NCBI RefSeq assembly: GCF_016741875.1
Contig: NZ_JAERRF010000008.1
Location: forward strand, 124,001 to 188,000
Length of the DNA stretch: 64,000 nucleotides
Direction of reading: 5' to 3'
Origin: Streptomyces coffeae
GTDB taxonomy: Bacteria > Actinomycetota > Actinomycetes > Streptomycetales > Streptomycetaceae
Shown here one piece after another: positions 1 to 9,474 of this stretch. Both the position numbers and the translations under genes were made by a program. The notes below the pieces were generated by a model, which ran no database searches, was not told the DNA's origin, and saw only the letters and a list, made by a program, of their open reading frames with translations. Position 1 is the stretch's first letter; every line of letters starts with the position of its first letter.

Positions 1-19
1 GAGCCGTGCTGGTGGTCAT
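1..19 (-). CDS. copA: Copper-translocating P-type ATPase, first codons only
   Basis: Only the first six codons (MTTSTA) lie in the window; the gene continues beyond the left edge. The ATG is preceded by AGGAG eight bases upstream. It follows copZ on the same strand after an 85-base gap, the usual actinobacterial copZ-copA order. The N-terminus fits Streptomyces CopA proteins from memory, but six residues cannot prove it. The identification rests mainly on gene context. Confidence 0.5.
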
Positions 20-104
20 GTCTGGGTCTCCTGGGAGGAGGGCCGATGCCGTACGGCGGCTGTATGAGCAGGGCGGTACGGCCCGGCGGGAGGAGTCGGG
101 GTGC

Positions 105-344
105 TCAGGCCCGGCCGACGAGCTCGTAGCCCGCCTCGTCGACGGCGGCGCGGACGGCCTCGTCGTCCAGCGGGGCGGCCGAGACGACGGTGACCTGTCC
201 GGTGGAGGCCACGGCCTTGACGGAGGAGACGCCGCTGAGGGCGCCGAGCTCCTCGGTGACGGCGCTCTCGCAGTGGCCGCAGGTCATACCGGTCACCCGG
301 TAGACGGTGGTGACGCCGGAGCCGGTGTTCGCCTCGGAGCTCAT
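105..344 (-). CDS. copZ: Copper chaperone, heavy-metal-associated domain
   Basis: A 79-residue single-domain HMA protein. The metal-binding loop MTCGHC (residues 20-25, Cys22 and Cys25) is intact, followed by the alternating strand-helix pattern of the ferredoxin-like HMA fold. Proteins of this size and motif carry Cu(I) in the cytoplasm and hand it to the P-type ATPase, whose start lies just downstream on the same strand. A CsoR-type operator sits about 85 bases upstream, so copper-induced derepression is likely. The motif is clear; the metal is inferred from context. Confidence 0.9.
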   Translation of the reverse strand: MSSEANTGSGVTTVYRVTGMTCGHCESAVTEELGALSGVSSVKAVASTGQVTVVSAAPLDDEAVRAAVDEAGYELVGRA

Positions 345-426
345 GGACTTTCTCCTGTGGGGTGGGCGTGATGGTTGGGACGCAGGAGACGCCGGATGCC
401 CCAGGGTCTCCTGACTCTCACAACTC

Positions 427-445
427 TATACCCCTAGGGGGTATT
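427..445. promoter_or_regulatory. CsoR-type copper operator
   Basis: The segment TATACCCCTAGGGGGTATT is an A/T-flanked, C-run/G-run dyad (TACCC...GGGTA core), the pattern recognised by copper-sensing CsoR repressors. It lies upstream of copZ on the minus strand. No csoR gene is in the window. The rest of 345-556 shows no gene. Confidence 0.75.
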
Positions 446-556
446 CCCGGAAGCCGGAGGTGCGCCGGTTCCTGGACGGCGCGCAACGCCCGCGCGCGCT
501 CCCCTTGCGCGCAGACGCGCCTGACGCGCCTGCGGTGGTGGAGGGTGGAGCGGGCG

Positions 557-1213
557 TCAGGGGGCGGGGGTGCCCTCGGTGCCGATGATCGGGGCGAGAT
601 AGCCGTAGAGGGCGGCCTTGGTCTCGGCGGTGTACGCCGCCCGCTCCTCTCCCTGATGCGAAAGGATCAGATCGAGACCGGCCTTGAACAGCTCGAACGC
701 CATGGTGGCGGTGCGGGTGCGGCGGTCGGCGGGCAGATCGGGGTTGCTGATACCGATCAGCTCCTCCACCCGGGCGAGGAGGGTGACGTGCAGTGCGTCG
801 TGCTCCTCGATGACGCGGCCGGGCGCCTCCGTGGAGTGGATCAGCGCGAGGAAGGCGGGATTCGCGCAATTGAACTCGACCATCGGATCCAGGACCGCGT
901 CCAGCATCTCGTCCAGCGGCAGTGAGGCGTTCTCGACCGTGAAGACCAGGCCGTGGGCCTGTCGCATCTGATGGGTCAGCCGCTCGCCCAGTTCGACCGC
1001 GATGGCCTCCTTGTTCGGGAAGAACTGGTACAGCGTGCCCGGGGAGACGCCCGCCTCGCGGGCGATGGCGTTGGTGCTCGCGCCGGTGTAGCCGCTCTTG
1101 CAGAAGACGCTGGCGGCCGCGTCGAGCAACTGCTGGACCCGGCGCTCCCCGCGAGCCTGCCTGCGACGCGGCTTGGCGGCTCCCTCGGGCTGGGCTGCCT
1201 TGCTCTCGGTCAC
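557..1213 (-). CDS. TetR/AcrR-family transcriptional regulator
   Basis: A 218-residue one-component repressor. The N-terminal DNA-binding domain (about residues 18-65) contains a well-formed helix-turn-helix (NAIAREAGVSPGTLYQFFPN). The C-terminal part is a helical ligand domain of usual TetR length. The GTG at 1213 was chosen because GGAG lies at normal spacing upstream and translation then starts VTESKAAQ; the frame stays open further upstream but runs into the operator region. It is divergent from an MMPL exporter, with two dyads sharing AAACGCGAG between them. Self-repression and repression of the exporter, relieved by an exported compound, is the likely arrangement. The ligand is unknown. 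Confidence 0.9.
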   Translation of the reverse strand: MTESKAAQPEGAAKPRRRQARGERRVQQLLDAAASVFCKSGYTGASTNAIAREAGVSPGTLYQFFPNKEAIAVELGERLTHQMRQAHGLVFTVENASLPLDEMLDAVLDPMVEFNCANPAFLALIHSTEAPGRVIEEHDALHVTLLARVEELIGISNPDLPADRRTRTATMAFELFKAGLDLILSHQGEERAAYTAETKAALYGYLAPIIGTEGTPAP

Positions 1214-1240
1214 GCGCAATCTCCGGATCTTGGTGTTCGA

Positions 1241-1298
1241 TTGACAAACGCGAGTACTCGCTCGCATTCTTGTAAAACGCGAGCGACCACTCGTGTTT
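1241..1298. promoter_or_regulatory. Divergent promoter with two TetR-type dyads
   Basis: A TTGACA box at 1241-1246 reads toward the MMPL gene. Right after it lies a perfect 10-bp palindrome CGAGTACTCG (1251-1260) preceded by AAACG. A second dyad has arms AAACGCGAG and CTCGTGTTT (1275-1298, one mismatch). The shared AAACGCGAG half-site suggests two operators for the adjacent TetR protein. Confidence 0.65.
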
Positions 1299-1382
1299 GC
1301 CAGTCTATGGCAATCAACGACCCATGCTGCCTGCCCGAACGTTGTGCGGTGGCCTGGGCACAGGTGAAGGGGACACCGTGCC

Positions 1383-3686
1383 ATGACCACTGTCAACCGA
1401 CCGTCGGGGGACCGGATCGGAGGATGGACCCGCCTGGTCACGGCGCGCCCCCGGCTCTCCTTGCTGCTTGCCCTGCTCTTCACCGCGCTCGCCGTGGTGG
1501 CGGGCAGCGGTGTCGCCGACCGGATGGGCAGCGGGGGCTGGGAGGACCCTGCCTCCCAGTCCTCCTATGCCACCAAGGCGTTGGAGAAGCGCTTCCCGAC
1601 CTCCCAGCCCAATCTGATCCTGCTGGTCGACAGCGGGAGAGCCACCGTGGACGATCCCAAGGTCGCTGCCGAGGGCCGCGCGCTCGCGAAGAAGCTGGCG
1701 AAGGAGGAATCCGTCACCGGCGTCACCTCCTACTGGGACACCGGCGCGCCCACCCTCCGCCACCGGGACCGCGGCGAGGCGATCATCGCCGCGCGCATCG
1801 TGGGCGACGAGTCCGCGGCCAACAAGGCGCTGGAGCGGCTCGCCCCGCACTACCGGGGGGACCACGGACCGGTGGAGGTGTCGATCGGCGGCATGGTCGC
1901 GGTCCGCCATGAGCTCCAGACCACCATCCAGGAGGATCTGCTGCGGGCCGAGATGATCGCCCTGCCCATCACCCTGGTGCTGCTCGTCATGGTCTTCGGC
2001 AGCGCGGTGGCCGCCCTGCTCCCGCTCGGTGTGGGCATCATCGCCATCCTGGGCACCGACGCGGTGCTGCGTGGTCTCACCGAATTCACCGATGTCTCGG
2101 TCTTCGCGCAGAACCTGACCACCGCCCTCGGCCTCGGACTGGCCATCGACTACGCCCTGTTCATCGTGCGCCGCTTCCGCGAGGAGCTGGCCACCGGCGC
2201 CGCCACCCTGCCCGCCGTGGCCGCCACCCTGCGCACCGCCGGGCGCACCGTGCTCTTCTCGGCGCTGACCGTCGCCGTCTCGCTCGCCGCCATGCTGGTC
2301 TTCCCGCAGTACTTCCTGCGCTCCTTCGCCTATGCGGGCATCGCCGTGGTGCTGATCGCGGCGGGTGCCGCCCTGGTGGTGCTGCCCGCGGCGCTGGTGC
2401 TCCTCGGCGACCGGGTCAACTCCCTCGATCTGATGAAGCTGCTGCGCCGCGGCCGCCCCGCCCGTACCGGTGAGCCCGGCCGGGGCTGGGGGCGGCTCGC
2501 CCGGCTGGTCATGCGGCGCGCCCCGCTGTTCGCGCTGGCCACGGTCGCCGGGCTGGTCGCGCTCGGACTGCCCTTCCTGCGGGTGGAGTTCGGCACCGCC
2601 GATGACCGTCAGCTGCCCGCAAGCGCCGAGTCGCATGTGGTCCAGCAGCACATCCGGGATGGCTTTCCCGGCGGCCCCGGCGGCGCCGTCGAGGTCGTCG
2701 CCGAGGGCCGCCCCGGCACCCGCGCCCTCGCCGACTACAGCGCCAAGCTCTCCGGACTCCCCGCTGTGCGGCGGGTGGACAGCCCCGCGGGCCACTTCGC
2801 GGGCGGCCGTCAGGTGGCCGAGCCCGGTCCGGCCGAGGCGGCGCGCGCGGCCGGGGGGAGCGCGTATCTCACCGTGCTGCCCAAGGGCGAGGCGGTGGAC
2901 GCCGCGAGCCAGGACCTGGTGCGCGACATCCGCGCCCAGCACCCCTCGTTCCGCGCCTCGGTGACCGGCACCGCCGCTGTCCTGGTCGACACCAAGGACT
3001 CGATAGCCGACCGGCTGCCCTGGGCCGCGGCGATCATCGCCGCCGTCACCCTGCTGCTGGTCTTCCTGCTCACCGGCAGTGTGCTGATACCGATCCAGGC
3101 GGTGCTGCTCAACGCGCTCAGTCTCACCGCGATGTTCGGCGCGGTGGTGTGGGTCTTCCAGGACGGACATCTGTCCGGCCCGCTGTCCTTCACCACCTCC
3201 GGCGATATCGAGACCACCCTGCCGGTGCTGATGTTCTGCGTCGCCTTCGGTCTCTCCATGGACTATGGCGTCTTCCTGCTCTCCCGGATCAAGGAGGAGT
3301 ACGACCGCACCGGGGACCACACCTCGGCCGTGGAGTTCGGGCTGCGGCGCACCGGCGGGCTGATCACGGCGGCGGCGCTGATCCTCGCCGTGGTGATGGT
3401 CGCCATCGGCACCTCGCGGGTCACCAACACCAAGATGCTGGGCCTGGGTATCGCGCTGGCGGTGCTGATGGACGCCATGGTGGTGCGCAGTCTGCTGGTG
3501 CCCGCGGTGATGCGGCTGACCGGCCGGGCCACCTGGTGGGCGCCGGGCCCGCTGCGCCGGCTGCACGCCAGGATCGGGCTGAGCGAGGGGGAGTCCGCCC
3601 CCGCCCCGAGTGGCGGCAGCGGTGGGGATGACACCGGGCCCCGCAGCGAGGAGGAACTGCGGGACCCGGTCCGCGCGGGGCACTGA
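1383..3686 (+). CDS. MMPL-family RND exporter
   Basis: A 767-residue polytopic membrane protein with the two-fold repeat of MMPL/RND transporters: one N-terminal helix (about 22-42), a periplasmic loop, five helices, then the same order repeated. Both halves carry the family motif with an intramembrane aspartate: GLGLAIDYALF (near residue 254) and AFGLSMDYGVF (near 625), the residues linked to proton relay. The N-terminus MTTVNRPSGD and total length fit actinobacterial MMPL proteins. The substrate is probably a lipid or hydrophobic compound. It is divergent from a TetR regulator with operators in the shared promoter region, so it is probably inducible. The C-terminal tail (about 35 residues) is hydrophilic. 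Confidence 0.93.
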   Translation: MTTVNRPSGDRIGGWTRLVTARPRLSLLLALLFTALAVVAGSGVADRMGSGGWEDPASQSSYATKALEKRFPTSQPNLILLVDSGRATVDDPKVAAEGRALAKKLAKEESVTGVTSYWDTGAPTLRHRDRGEAIIAARIVGDESAANKALERLAPHYRGDHGPVEVSIGGMVAVRHELQTTIQEDLLRAEMIALPITLVLLVMVFGSAVAALLPLGVGIIAILGTDAVLRGLTEFTDVSVFAQNLTTALGLGLAIDYALFIVRRFREELATGAATLPAVAATLRTAGRTVLFSALTVAVSLAAMLVFPQYFLRSFAYAGIAVVLIAAGAALVVLPAALVLLGDRVNSLDLMKLLRRGRPARTGEPGRGWGRLARLVMRRAPLFALATVAGLVALGLPFLRVEFGTADDRQLPASAESHVVQQHIRDGFPGGPGGAVEVVAEGRPGTRALADYSAKLSGLPAVRRVDSPAGHFAGGRQVAEPGPAEAARAAGGSAYLTVLPKGEAVDAASQDLVRDIRAQHPSFRASVTGTAAVLVDTKDSIADRLPWAAAIIAAVTLLLVFLLTGSVLIPIQAVLLNALSLTAMFGAVVWVFQDGHLSGPLSFTTSGDIETTLPVLMFCVAFGLSMDYGVFLLSRIKEEYDRTGDHTSAVEFGLRRTGGLITAAALILAVVMVAIGTSRVTNTKMLGLGIALAVLMDAMVVRSLLVPAVMRLTGRATWWAPGPLRRLHARIGLSEGESAPAPSGGSGGDDTGPRSEEELRDPVRAGH

Positions 3687-3789
3687 CGCCTTCCGGGTGG
3701 CTTGCGCCCCTTCCGTAAGGCGCCGGGGACATCAGGTGCCGGTGCGCAAGGGGCACCTCCCGCGCGGGGATTCAGGGGTGGCCGGGTCG

Positions 3790-3996
3790 CTATGGGGCGT
3801 CGCGGCGACCGCGCCGGTTGCCCGGTCTGCGGGCCACCCAGGACCGGACGGTGTCCGCGTACCAGTACGGCTTGCCGCCCTCCACCAGATCGGGGGGCGG
3901 CAGCAGTCCATGCTTGCGATATGACCGTACGGTGTCGGTCTGGACCCCGATATGCGCGGCGATCTCCTTGTACGACCACAGCCTCCGGTCGGTCAT
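3790..3996 (-). CDS. Small MerR/excisionase-type helix-turn-helix protein
   Basis: A 68-residue protein that is almost only a winged helix-turn-helix: YKEIAAHIGVQTDTVRSYRK then the wing (LLPPPDLVEGGKPYWYADTVRSW) and a basic tail. This is the MerR/AlpA-like fold, but without the C-terminal effector or dimerisation part of full MerR proteins. The ATG at 3996 has GGAAGGG upstream; the frame is open further upstream with no good start signal. It is convergent with the MMPL gene; 3687-3789 between them has no gene. Target and role are unknown. Confidence 0.75.
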   Translation of the reverse strand: MTDRRLWSYKEIAAHIGVQTDTVRSYRKHGLLPPPDLVEGGKPYWYADTVRSWVARRPGNRRGRRDAP

Positions 3997-4186
3997 CTCT
4001 CGCGCCCTTCCCGCAGACACCGCGACCACGGCCCCGGTGGGGCCGTCGGGGGAGCCACGGCAGACCTGCTGACGATCTCTCACCCTGTGCCCGGTGAACG
4101 ACGCTGAGTGACCACCGGACAGGGGCTGTTGAAGACCTGTGACGAAGGCGTATGGAGATGTGACGGCCGTGACACCGGAGTGACGC

Positions 4187-5227
4187 TCAGGCCCCCAGCT
4201 CGGACATCTGTTTGGTGATCTCCTCCAGCCGCACCGGACGGTGCTCCAGCCGCGACAGTTCACATGCCTCGGCCACCAGCAGGGCGTAGAGCGCCTGCTG
4301 ACCGGAGCAGGGGTTGGGGGCATCGCCCCGGGCGGCCCGGACGAACGCGGCCAGCTCCGCCCGGTAGGCGTCCTCGAACCGCTCCAGGAAGTGCGCCCAG
4401 GGCCGGTCGGGACCGGTGGGGCCGCCCGGTTCGGCCGAGGTGAAGGGCGTACGGCCATCCAGCCCCACCACCAACTGGTCGCGCTCGCCCGACAGTTCCA
4501 TCCGCACGTCGTATCCGGCGCCGTTGTAGCGGGTGGCGGTCGCGGTCACCAGCGTGCCGTCGTCCAGCGTCAGCAGCGCCGCCGCGGTGTCCACATCGCC
4601 CGCCTCCCGGAAGAACGCGGCACCGCCCGCCGAACCGGACGCGAACACCTCCACCACCTCCCGCCCGGTCAGCCAGCGCACGGCGTCGAAGTCATGCACC
4701 AGACAGTCCCGGATCAGCCCGCCGGAGTGGGGCAGGAACTCCGGCGGCGGGGGTGCGGCGTCGGAGGTGATCGCCCGGATGGTGTGCACCCGGCCGAGCC
4801 TCCCCTCGTGCAGCGCCTCCCGCGCGGCCCGGTATCCGGCGTCGAACCGCCGCTGGAAGCCCATCTGGAGCATGGTCCCGGCCGATTCGACCTCGCTCAG
4901 CGCCCGGACGGTGCCGGCCAGGTCCAGGGCGATGGGCTTCTCGCAGTACGCGGGCAGTCCGGCCCGTGCCGCCCGGGTGATCAGCTCGGCGTGCGAGGCG
5001 GTCGCGGTGGCGATCACCACGGCGTCGATCCCGCCGTCGAAGACCGCGTCCACCGATGGGGCGGCGGTCACCGGTACGTCGGCCTCCGCGTCGATCCGCG
5101 CGGCCAGTTCGGTGGCCCGCGCGCTGTCGGCGTCCCCGATCAGCAGTTCGTCGACGCCGTCCGTGGCGGCGAGGGCGGCGGCATGGAAGGAGCCGATCCG
5201 CCCGGCGCCGAGGAATCCGATGCGCAT
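4187..5227 (-). CDS. Gfo/Idh/MocA oxidoreductase, inositol 2-dehydrogenase-like
   Basis: A 346-residue NAD(P)-dependent dehydrogenase. The N-terminal Rossmann domain begins with the glycine motif GAGRIG (residues 7-12); the family motif EKP is at 96-98, the lysine being catalytic. The C-terminal alpha/beta domain has the DxxxHDFD segment (RDCLVHDFD) seen in inositol 2-dehydrogenases. It lies downstream of a second family member and an IolE-like protein, on the same strand. It probably oxidises myo-inositol or an isomer to the ketone. Which of the two paralogues is the main myo-inositol enzyme cannot be told from sequence. A 12-bp perfect hairpin separates it from the upstream gene, so its expression may be reduced or separately controlled. 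Confidence 0.88.
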   Translation of the reverse strand: MRIGFLGAGRIGSFHAAALAATDGVDELLIGDADSARATELAARIDAEADVPVTAAPSVDAVFDGGIDAVVIATATASHAELITRAARAGLPAYCEKPIALDLAGTVRALSEVESAGTMLQMGFQRRFDAGYRAAREALHEGRLGRVHTIRAITSDAAPPPPEFLPHSGGLIRDCLVHDFDAVRWLTGREVVEVFASGSAGGAAFFREAGDVDTAAALLTLDDGTLVTATATRYNGAGYDVRMELSGERDQLVVGLDGRTPFTSAEPGGPTGPDRPWAHFLERFEDAYRAELAAFVRAARGDAPNPCSGQQALYALLVAEACELSRLEHRPVRLEEITKQMSELGA

Positions 5228-5274
5228 GATGTGTGGTCCCGTCTGGTGAGTGAGGAGTCGCGTCGGGGACAGCG

Positions 5275-5304
5275 AAGGGCCGGCCGTGGCGGCGGCCGGC
5301 CCTT
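5275..5304. terminator. Strong hairpin between the two dehydrogenase genes
   Basis: AAGGGCCGGCCG and CGGCCGGCCCTT form a perfect 12-bp stem with a 6-base loop. There is only a short T stretch after it, so it may attenuate rather than stop minus-strand transcription. Confidence 0.55.
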
Positions 5305-5341
5305 GCGGTTGTCAGCCGTGACGGATGGTCAGAGGTGGGGG

Positions 5342-6361
5342 TCAGCGGTACAGGGCGGGGCGCTCGATCATCTCCACGGCCGTGCGCTCACCGGTCTTCT
5401 GGGCCCGCAGCCCCGCCTCGCAGACGGCGGCCGCGGCATAGCCGTCCCAGGTACTGGGCCCCACGACCTCCCCGCGCCGGGTGGCGTCGACCCACGCCTG
5501 CACCTCCCGGTCGTACGCCTCCTCGAAGCGCGCCACGAAGTCCGGGGCGATCTCGCCACCCCAGGTGCCGGGGCGGTTGACCAGCATGCCGTGGGCGTCG
5601 CCGACCCGCGCGGTGCCGCGTTCACAGACCGCCTCGGCCTGCACCTGGTAGCCGAAGCCGCAGCTCGCGAACATCTCGACATTGACCAGCGCACCGCCGC
5701 TGGTCTCGAAGATCACCAACTGGGGGTCGCTGAGCCCCTCGGGCGCGTCCGCGCTGGGCGTCGGCTTGAGCACCGTCACCGCGGTGATCTCCTGCTCCAG
5801 CAGCCAGCGCGACTGGTCCATCTCATGCACCACCGCGTCGCTGATCAGCATCTCGGTGGTGAAGTACGAGTGCACCGAGGCATTGCGGTGACGGCAGTGC
5901 AGCATCAGCGGACGGCCCAGCTCGCCGGAGGCCAGCAGCGCCTTGAGCTTCATGAACTCGGAGTCGTAGCGGCGCATGAAGCCGACCTGGACCCGGCGGT
6001 GGCCCAGCTTCTGCTCGGCTTCCAGGACCCGCAGCGCGGATGCCGAATCCGGAGTGAGCGGCTTCTCGCACAGCACCGGGAGATCCCGTTCGAACGCGCT
6101 GAGCAGCGCGGCCTCGTGTGCGGGTCCGGGGGAGGCGATCAGTACGGCGTCCACCCCCGGCGCGGCCATCGCCGCGGCCGGGTCGGTGAACGCCCGGCAG
6201 CCCTCGGCGGAGTCGGCGGCCGCCTTGGCGCGCGCCTCGTCGATGTCGACCACGGCGGCCACCCGTGCGCCGCTGATGACGTCATTGATCCGGCGGACAT
6301 GGTCGGCGCCCATCTTGCCCGTCCCGATGACGGCGATCCCGAGCGTCCCCTGCTGGGTCAT
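5342..6361 (-). CDS. iolG: Inositol 2-dehydrogenase (Gfo/Idh/MocA family)
   Basis: A 339-residue NAD-dependent dehydrogenase. The Rossmann glycine motif GTGKMG is at residues 13-18, the EKP motif at 99-101, and the substrate-side segment SDAVVHEMDQSRW follows at the position of the catalytic His/Asp pair. Length and motifs match IolG, which oxidises myo-inositol to 2-keto-myo-inositol as the first step of the pathway. It follows the IolE-like gene (6425-7345) on the same strand, downstream of a promoter carrying the shared iol element. The paralogue at 4187-5227 may act on another inositol isomer. The symbol is by family and context. Confidence 0.85.
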   Translation of the reverse strand: MTQQGTLGIAVIGTGKMGADHVRRINDVISGARVAAVVDIDEARAKAAADSAEGCRAFTDPAAAMAAPGVDAVLIASPGPAHEAALLSAFERDLPVLCEKPLTPDSASALRVLEAEQKLGHRRVQVGFMRRYDSEFMKLKALLASGELGRPLMLHCRHRNASVHSYFTTEMLISDAVVHEMDQSRWLLEQEITAVTVLKPTPSADAPEGLSDPQLVIFETSGGALVNVEMFASCGFGYQVQAEAVCERGTARVGDAHGMLVNRPGTWGGEIAPDFVARFEEAYDREVQAWVDATRRGEVVGPSTWDGYAAAAVCEAGLRAQKTGERTAVEMIERPALYR

Positions 6362-6424
6362 ATGCGGTCTCTTCTCCTTCTGCCGGTCTGCTCGCCGGTG
6401 CTGTGGTCTGCCGGGACGGGGGCG

Positions 6425-7345
6425 TCAGGCGCCGCACGAGCGCAGGAAGCGGCGGGTGCGCTCGGCGATCGGGAACGGCTGGTCGGGCGGGCAGGGATAC
6501 ATGTCCTGCTCGACGATGGCGAACAGGTCCACATCCAGCTTCTGGGCGGCGGTGAGGACCGGTCCGAGCGCGGGCACCCCGTTCGGCGGCTCGCACATCA
6601 CCCCGCGCTGGACGGCCGGGCCGAACGGCACCCCGTTCTTCACCACGTCGGCCAGGATCTCCGGGTCCACCTGCTTGAGGTGGAGATAGCCGATGCGCTC
6701 GCCGTAGGTCTCGATGAGCTTGACGCTGTCGCCGCCGCAGTAGGCGTAGTGCCCGGTGTCCAGGCACAGGTTGACCAGGCCGGAGTCGGTCGCGTCCAGG
6801 AAGCGGGCGACGTTCTCCTCGGTGTCGATGTGGGTGTCGGCGTGCGGATGGACGACGATCTCGAGCCCGTAGCGCTCGCGCACCTCACGGCCGAGCCGTT
6901 CCATCCCGGTGGACAGATGGCGCCACTGCTCGGCGGTCAGCTCCGCCGGCTCGATGATCTCGGCGGTCTTGTCGTCCCGCCAGAAGGAGGGGATGACCAC
7001 CAGGTGCTTCGCGTTCATCGCCTGGGTCAGCTCGGCGACCTGGGAGACATGCGCCCAGGTGGCGTCCCAGACGTCGGGTCCGCGGTGGAGTGAGGTGAAG
7101 ACGGTGCCCGCCGAGACGGTGAGCCCACGGCGGGTGGTCTCCTCGGTGAGCCGGGCCGGATCGGTCGGCAGATAGCCGTACGGGCCCAGCTCGATCCAGG
7201 AGTAACCGGCCTCCGCGACCTCGTCGAGGAAGCGCTGCCAGGGGACCTGCTGCTCGTCGTCGGGGAACCACACCCCCCACGAGTCGGGGGCCGAGCCGAC
7301 CCGGATGCGGTCCAGGGCGGGTACGGGAGAGGCGGCGGCAGTCAT
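6425..7345 (-). CDS. Sugar phosphate isomerase/epimerase, inosose dehydratase (IolE)-like
   Basis: A 306-residue TIM-barrel protein of the xylose isomerase-like (AP endonuclease 2) superfamily. Visible metal-ligand-bearing segments include EIVVHPHADTHIDTEENV, NLCLDTGHYAYCGGD (Asp/His), YLHLKQVD and VEQDMYP (Glu). IolE enzymes of this family dehydrate 2-keto-myo-inositol to the trihydroxycyclohexanedione used by IolD, which is encoded nearby. The ATG at 7345 (MTAAASPVPALDRIRVGSAP) has GAGGAG upstream. First gene of an operon with the two dehydrogenases. An inosose isomerase (IolI-type) role is a real alternative, so no symbol is given. Confidence 0.82.
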   Translation of the reverse strand: MTAAASPVPALDRIRVGSAPDSWGVWFPDDEQQVPWQRFLDEVAEAGYSWIELGPYGYLPTDPARLTEETTRRGLTVSAGTVFTSLHRGPDVWDATWAHVSQVAELTQAMNAKHLVVIPSFWRDDKTAEIIEPAELTAEQWRHLSTGMERLGREVRERYGLEIVVHPHADTHIDTEENVARFLDATDSGLVNLCLDTGHYAYCGGDSVKLIETYGERIGYLHLKQVDPEILADVVKNGVPFGPAVQRGVMCEPPNGVPALGPVLTAAQKLDVDLFAIVEQDMYPCPPDQPFPIAERTRRFLRSCGA

Positions 7346-7472
7346 GGGGAGGGTCTCCTCTCGCCGGTCATGGGCGACCGGGGAAGGGGGCGGTGCGGAT
7401 ACCTGTGCTCGATCGAGGATCGGATGCCCGTGTCGTACTGTTTTGGGCAGCTTCACGCTACGGACGGGCGGT

Positions 7473-7506
7473 CGTCAAGGGTTCGTCAGGACATTCGGAC
7501 GTCATG
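7473..7506 (-). promoter_or_regulatory. iol promoter element, copy A
   Basis: On the minus strand the segment ACGTCCGAATGT is followed by CC, TGACGAA, CC and CTTGACG; the last box serves as -35 of the 6425-7345 operon. The same element occurs upstream of the ABC operon and of iolC. The -10 region is weak. The rest of 7346-7530 shows no gene. Confidence 0.65.
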
Positions 7507-7530
7507 TCAGACGGCGATCGGAGGGGCGTC

Positions 7531-8391
<861 letters not shown>

Positions 8392-8396
8392 GGTGA

Positions 8397-9467
8397 TCAC
8401 CTCCTGGCGGCCTGACGGCGCACCCACAGATTGACGAGCGTCGCGAGCAGAAGCATCACGCCCACGAAGAACTTGAACCAGTCGGGGTTCCAGTTGGCGT
8501 AGACGATGCCCTGGTTGACCATCCCGAAAATGAAGGCGCCCAGGACCGCGCCGATCGCGGAGCCGTAGCCGCCGGTGAGCAGACAGCCGCCGATCACCGC
8601 CGCGATGATGTAGTAGAACTCGTTGCCGACGCCCTCGCCCGCCTGCACGGTGTTGTACTCGAAGAGCAGATGCATACCGACGAACCAGGCGGCGAAGCCG
8701 ACGGTCATGAACAGCGCGATCTTGGTGAGGTTCACCGGTACGCCGACGGCACGGGCGCTCTCCTTCGAACCCCCCACCGCGAAGATCCAGTTGCCGAACT
8801 TGGTGCGCAGCAGCACCCAGGTGGCGATGCCGGCAAAGGCGAGCCACCACAGCACGGTCACCTTCACATCGACACCGAGGATGGGGACCTCGGAGGCGAA
8901 GACCGACTTGGCCTGGTCGAAGCCGTCCATGTCATTGATGGTGTCGGTGGCGACATTGCCGGTCAGCAGCTTGGTCACGGCCAGGTTGGCCCCCTGGAGC
9001 ATCAGGAAGCTGGCGAGGGAGACCAGGAAGCTGGGCAGTCCGGTCCGGATCAGCAGCAGTCCGTTGATCAGCCCTACACCGAGCGACACCAGCAGGGCGA
9101 CGCCCACGCCCACCCAGACATTGGTGGTCAGCTGGAAGCTGAGCATGGACGCGGCCAGCGCCGAGGAGGTGACGGCGACACCGGCCGACAGATCGAACTC
9201 GCCGCCGATCATCAGCAGGGAGACGGCGAGCGCCATGATGCCCATGGTGGACGCCTGGTAGAGGACGGTGGCGAAGGAGTCGGCCTGCCGGAAGGTCGGG
9301 GCGACGGCGAAGAAGAAGATGTAGACGCCGATGGCCGCGACCAGCGCGCCGATCTCCGGCCGGGCCAGCGCCCGGCGGGCCAGCGAGCGTTCGGCGGTGC
9401 GGCGCTTCGGCCCCGTGGCGGGGGAGGCCGGCGGCGTTGCCGCCGCCGGCGTGACGGTATGGGTCAT
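8397..9467 (-). CDS. Sugar ABC transporter permease (RbsC-like)
   Basis: A 356-residue membrane protein with about ten hydrophobic segments and the glycine-rich conserved core of the RbsC/BPD_transp_2 family (GGEFDLSAGVAVTSSALAA and VIGGCLLTGGYGSAIGAVLG). It forms the membrane channel for the ATPase downstream and the binding protein upstream (7-base gap to the latter). The N-terminal 35 residues are hydrophilic and Ala/Pro-rich. Substrate specificity is set by the binding protein and cannot be read here. Confidence 0.9.
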   Translation of the reverse strand: MTHTVTPAAATPPASPATGPKRRTAERSLARRALARPEIGALVAAIGVYIFFFAVAPTFRQADSFATVLYQASTMGIMALAVSLLMIGGEFDLSAGVAVTSSALAASMLSFQLTTNVWVGVGVALLVSLGVGLINGLLLIRTGLPSFLVSLASFLMLQGANLAVTKLLTGNVATDTINDMDGFDQAKSVFASEVPILGVDVKVTVLWWLAFAGIATWVLLRTKFGNWIFAVGGSKESARAVGVPVNLTKIALFMTVGFAAWFVGMHLLFEYNTVQAGEGVGNEFYYIIAAVIGGCLLTGGYGSAIGAVLGAFIFGMVNQGIVYANWNPDWFKFFVGVMLLLATLVNLWVRRQAARR

Positions 9468-9474
9468 CGCTTGA

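Noticed and set aside
4241..7093. Long plus-strand open frame opposite the inositol dehydrogenases
   Set aside because: Same reason; the product is repetitive Gly/Arg/His without any recognisable domain.
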